Source: an uncultured Burkholderiales bacterium
GTDB lineage: Bacteria; Pseudomonadota; Gammaproteobacteria; Burkholderiales; Burkholderiaceae_C
Direction of reading: 5' to 3'
DNA length: 24,717 nucleotides
NCBI GenBank assembly: GCA_903952885.1
Contig: CAJBHE010000216.1
Location: 1-24,717, forward strand
Within the stretch, counting starts at the first letter, position 1; the number at the start of each line of letters is the position of its first letter. A model generated the notes under the pieces. The model worked only from the letters and a program-made list of their open reading frames with translations. It searched no databases and was not told the origin of the DNA. The position numbers and the translations under genes are program-made. This document shows, one piece after another, positions 22,338 to 24,717 of this stretch.

Positions 22338-23000
22338 TTAGCGGAACTTGCTTTGCGGGACAGTCTTCAAATCGCCTTGTTGCGCTGCCACGTAGTTGGC
22401 CAGTTCTTTCAGTTCGGCTTGGCTGTATTGTTTGGCAATGCCGCCCATCACTCCATTGTTGCGGCCCCAAGTGGCATTGGTTTCAACCCTGTAAGACTTC
22501 AAAGCTACATACAAATAGTCGGCATGTTGACCTGCAATTTTGGGGTAGCTGGGGTCGAGGGGTTTAGCAAAGTTTTCGCCATGGCACGACGTGCAAGCAC
22601 CTTTGGCCAACAAGGGGGCTATCTTGGCATTGGGCTCTGTGGCCTTGACTGGTAAGACAGCACCTTCTACCTTGCCGTGATTGGCATAGTAAGCAGAGAT
22701 GTCTGCTATGTCTTGGTCGGTCAAGCTTGTTGCAACGCCGCGCATGGTGGGGTGCTTGCGCTCACCTTTTTTGTAGGCATTCAAGGCGGTGGTGATGTAC
22801 TTTTCACCTTGGCCTGAAATTTTGGGAACTTTATAAACTTCAGGGAAACTGGCCTGATAACCAGCAATTCCGTGGCATCCAATGCACATGGCGATCTTGG
22901 TAGCGCCTGCGTTAGCATCGCCTTTGACGTCTTGCGCATGGCTTAAAAAAGACAGAGCAGATACAGTTAGAGCAAACGCGATCGAAACAAACTTTTTCAT
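22338..23000 (-). CDS. Diheme cytochrome c4
   Basis: 220 residues; a periplasmic electron carrier that often feeds terminal oxidases. A signal peptide (MKKFVSIAFALTVSALSFLSHA) is followed by two class I cytochrome c domains, with heme motifs CIGCH (C39, C42, H43) and CTSCH (C136, C139, H140) and likely axial methionines M86 (HPTMRGVA) and M185 (NNGVMGGIA). The length and duplicated layout match cytochrome c4. About 8 kb from the caa3 oxidase genes it is a plausible electron donor to that enzyme, though this is inference. It is divergent from the MoxR gene, with a promoter that reaches into that gene. Confidence 0.94.
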   Translation of the reverse strand: MKKFVSIAFALTVSALSFLSHAQDVKGDANAGATKIAMCIGCHGIAGYQASFPEVYKVPKISGQGEKYITTALNAYKKGERKHPTMRGVATSLTDQDIADISAYYANHGKVEGAVLPVKATEPNAKIAPLLAKGACTSCHGENFAKPLDPSYPKIAGQHADYLYVALKSYRVETNATWGRNNGVMGGIAKQYSQAELKELANYVAAQQGDLKTVPQSKFR

Positions 23001-23037
23001 TGAGAAACCACAATCCCTAGAGGTTGATATTGGCTAA

Positions 23038-23067
23038 ATAATAGACGGAAAATCCATGAAATTTCAA
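23038..23067 (-). promoter_or_regulatory. Candidate sigma-70 promoter for the cytochrome c4 gene
   Basis: Read on the minus strand, TTGAAA (23067-23062) and TATTAT (23043-23038) are 18 bases apart; each matches consensus at five of six positions. The -35 lies inside the first codons of the divergent MoxR gene. Predicted transcription would start about 30 bases before the ATG at 23000. Confidence 0.5.
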
Positions 23068-23910
23068 GGCACAGACAACTACGTCGCTACCCAAGATTTG
23101 ACGTTGGCAGTGAATGCCGCCATTTCCCTGAAACGGCCCTTGTTGGTCAAGGGCGAGCCTGGTACAGGTAAGACCATGTTAGCAGAAGAGGTGGCTCAGG
23201 CACTGGGTTTGCCCTTGTTGCAATGGCACATCAAATCAACCACCAAAGCCCAACAAGGTCTGTACGAGTATGACGCGGTCAGTCGTCTGCGTGACAGCCA
23301 AATTGCCGATGCCGAAAGTGCCGAACGCGTCAAAGACATCAATAACTACATCCTCAAGGGCGTTTTGTGGCAAGCCTTCACCGCCCCAGAACCTGTGGCT
23401 TTGCTGATTGATGAGATTGACAAAGCCGATATTGAATTTCCTAATGACTTGCTGCGCGAGCTCGACCGCATGGAGTTTTATTGCTACGAAACGCGCCAAC
23501 TGATCAAGGCCGAAAACCGCCCTTTGGTGTTCATCACCTCAAATAATGAGAAAGAGCTACCGGACGCGTTTTTGCGACGCTGTTTTTTTCACTACATCAA
23601 GTTTCCAGATGCCGACACCATGCGCCACATCGTGCAGGTGCACTTCCCCACCATCAAACAAGACTTGCTGAAAGTGGCGATGAAGACTTTCTTTGACATT
23701 CGCAACTTGCCGGGTCTGAAAAAGAAACCGTCCACCAGTGAGTTGATTGATTGGCTCAAGCTGTTGGTGGCAGAAGACATTCCACTGCATGCGCTGCAAA
23801 CCGCAGACGACAAGGTGTCGATCCCGCCGTTGGTAGGCGCACTGTTGAAGAACGAGCAAGACACCACGCTGTTTGAAAAACTGGTGTTCATGCAAAGCCG
23901 TAACCGTTGA
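23056..23910 (+). CDS. MoxR family AAA+ ATPase
   Basis: 284 residues; a chaperone-like ATPase that works with VWA-domain proteins to mature or activate enzymes. Walker A GEPGTGKT is at 33-40, Walker B LLIDEID at 116-122, sensor 1 at TSNNEKELPDAFLRR (161-175) with the arginine-finger region there, and a C-terminal helical lid. The sequence resembles the subgroup paired with CoxE-like VWA proteins. Start ATG 23056 gives a normal N-terminus; GGAAAA lies just upstream. The 71-residue membrane protein and the CoxE-like gene follow in the same direction with gaps of 11 and 9 bases, forming an operon. Confidence 0.94.
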   Translation: MKFQGTDNYVATQDLTLAVNAAISLKRPLLVKGEPGTGKTMLAEEVAQALGLPLLQWHIKSTTKAQQGLYEYDAVSRLRDSQIADAESAERVKDINNYILKGVLWQAFTAPEPVALLIDEIDKADIEFPNDLLRELDRMEFYCYETRQLIKAENRPLVFITSNNEKELPDAFLRRCFFHYIKFPDADTMRHIVQVHFPTIKQDLLKVAMKTFFDIRNLPGLKKKPSTSELIDWLKLLVAEDIPLHALQTADDKVSIPPLVGALLKNEQDTTLFEKLVFMQSRNR

Positions 23911-23921
23911 AAGAATGAACG

Positions 23922-24137
23922 ATGTTTGCATCTCTGATTGAAGGTTTGACCGATGCCATTGGCTTTGTGGTGGGGGCATTGCTCGGGTACGGCCTAGGCG
24001 TGACGTTTGGCTTGGACTTGTTTGCCGAGGGCTACGGCACGGGCAGCATCATCGCCATCTTGTTGGTGGGCATCGGCGGAGGCATGGGCTTGCAAGCTGC
24101 ACGCTACTTTCGTGTACCCAAACCAGACGCCGAATAA
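23922..24137 (+). CDS. Small glycine-rich membrane protein between MoxR and CoxE-like genes
   Basis: 71 residues; not recognised as a named family. Two hydrophobic helices (about 10-30 and 42-60) contain small-residue repeats (GALLGYGLG and GIGGGMG) that favour close helix packing; the tail FRVPKPDAE is polar. No signal peptide as such. The gene lies tightly between the MoxR ATPase and the VWA protein, so it may anchor the complex at the membrane, which is inference. Codon use looks like that of its neighbours. Confidence 0.75.
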   Translation: MFASLIEGLTDAIGFVVGALLGYGLGVTFGLDLFAEGYGTGSIIAILLVGIGGGMGLQAARYFRVPKPDAE

Positions 24138-24146
24138 GGCACAGCC

Positions 24147-24717
24147 ATGCTGATCGACTTCTTCTACACCTTGCGCGCTGCCAAGCTGCCGGTGTCGGTG
24201 AAGGAGTACCTCACGCTGCTTGAAGCGCTTCAAGCCCAAGTGGTTGGGCCGAGCAGCGATGCGTGCAGCCTAGACGACTTTTATTTTTTAAGCCGCCTCA
24301 TCCTCGTCAAAGACGAAAAGCACTACGACAAATTTGACCGCGCTTTTGGCGCGTACTTCAAAGGCGTGGAGATACTGACCGACTTCACTCAAGACGTACC
24401 CCTCAATTGGCTGGAAAAGATTCTGCAAAAAGAACTCAGCCCCGAGCAAAAAGCCACCATCGAAAAAATGGGCTGGGACGAGTTGATGGAGACATTAAAG
24501 AAACGCCTCGAAGAACAAAAAGAGCGACACGAAGGTGGCAATAAGTGGATAGGCACGGGTGGTACGTCGCCCTTTGGTAACGGTGGCTACAACCCTCAAG
24601 GCATTCGGATTGGCGGCAAGGGTGGCAACAAAAGCGCCGTGAAGGTGTGGAACCAACGCAACTACCGCGACTACGATGACACCCAAGAGCTGGGCACACG
24701 CAACATCAAAGTGGCAA
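24147..24717 (+). CDS. CoxE-like VWA-domain protein, N-terminal part (cut by window end)
   Basis: At least 190 residues, open to the last base of the window. The N-terminus (MLIDFFYTLRAAKLPVSVKEYLTLLEALQAQV) is typical of VWA proteins that pair with MoxR ATPases and are annotated as CoxE-like. Then come a helical segment (LDDFYFLSRLILVKDEKHYDKFDRAF), a charged helix (KKRLEEQKERHEGG) and a glycine-rich stretch (WIGTGGTSPFGNGGYNPQGIRIGG). The visible end, VWNQRNYRDYDDTQELGTRNIKVA, normally precedes the VWA domain itself, whose metal-binding DxSxS motif would lie beyond the window. ATG 24147 is nine bases after the small membrane protein gene. Confidence 0.9.
   Translation, partial: MLIDFFYTLRAAKLPVSVKEYLTLLEALQAQVVGPSSDACSLDDFYFLSRLILVKDEKHYDKFDRAFGAYFKGVEILTDFTQDVPLNWLEKILQKELSPEQKATIEKMGWDELMETLKKRLEEQKERHEGGNKWIGTGGTSPFGNGGYNPQGIRIGGKGGNKSAVKVWNQRNYRDYDDTQELGTRNIKVA

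Noticed and set aside
1..24717. Mobile element, CRISPR array, tRNA or defence island
   Set aside because: No transposase, repeat-spacer pattern, cloverleaf or defence-type gene was found; gene content and order are those of a conserved chromosome region.

Overview
The window is a chromosomal housekeeping and respiration region from a beta-proteobacterium of the order Burkholderiales, most likely a Comamonadaceae member (Limnohabitans/Rhodoferax-like). That placement rests on the gene orders rplY-pth, rsmD/coaD/ferredoxin and ctaC-ctaD-small protein-ctaG-DUF2970-ctaE, on the protein sequences, and on the tripartite tricarboxylate (Bug) receptor next to a CaiB/BaiF CoA-transferase. The genus is inference. 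No insertion sequence, prophage, CRISPR array, tRNA or rRNA gene was seen.

Region 1 (1-5051) holds translation, cofactor and secretion genes: ribosomal protein L25/Ctc, a rho-independent terminator, peptidyl-tRNA hydrolase, a small secreted-looking protein, then on the minus strand a YfhL-type 2[4Fe-4S] ferredoxin, CoaD and RsmD, with FtsY divergent from rsmD. Between coaD and the ferredoxin gene lies a decayed histidine-phosphatase gene (2363-2467). A small Cys-containing protein converges on ftsY.

Region 2 (4890-5975) is rpoH (sigma-32) with a palindrome-rich control region. It contains a perfect CIRCE element (4992-5018), so HrcA probably represses the heat-shock sigma factor gene. A LexA-like box sits in front of the divergent small gene.

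Region 3 (5989-15021) is a nearly complete locus for an aa3/caa3-type cytochrome c oxidase on the minus strand. CtaC (subunit II fused to a cytochrome c domain), CtaD, a 37-residue membrane protein, CtaG, DUF2970 and CtaE form one unit ending at a strong terminator (10300-10327). SURF1, a CxxxC thioredoxin-like protein, CtaA, CtaB and Sco form a second unit for heme A synthesis and copper insertion. One DUF2909 gene runs the opposite way between the units, and its start overlaps the start of SURF1.

Region 4 (15077-18150) has a BioC-like methyltransferase with an unusual SAM loop, ComF, TrmL and a ferredoxin-NADP reductase. Region 5 (18163-22322) has a 3-oxoacid CoA-transferase pair, DUF1841, a Bug solute-binding protein with a TTG start, a CaiB/BaiF CoA-transferase and a terminator. 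Region 6 (22338-24717) has a diheme cytochrome c4, then a MoxR ATPase, a 71-residue membrane protein and a CoxE-like VWA protein cut by the window end.

Most of the window is ordinary core genome. The observations most worth checking are the histidine-phosphatase remnant, the CIRCE/rpoH control region with its extra palindromes, the overlapping SURF1/DUF2909 starts, and the methyltransferase with a non-canonical SAM motif. I found no convincing evidence of a wholly new system.
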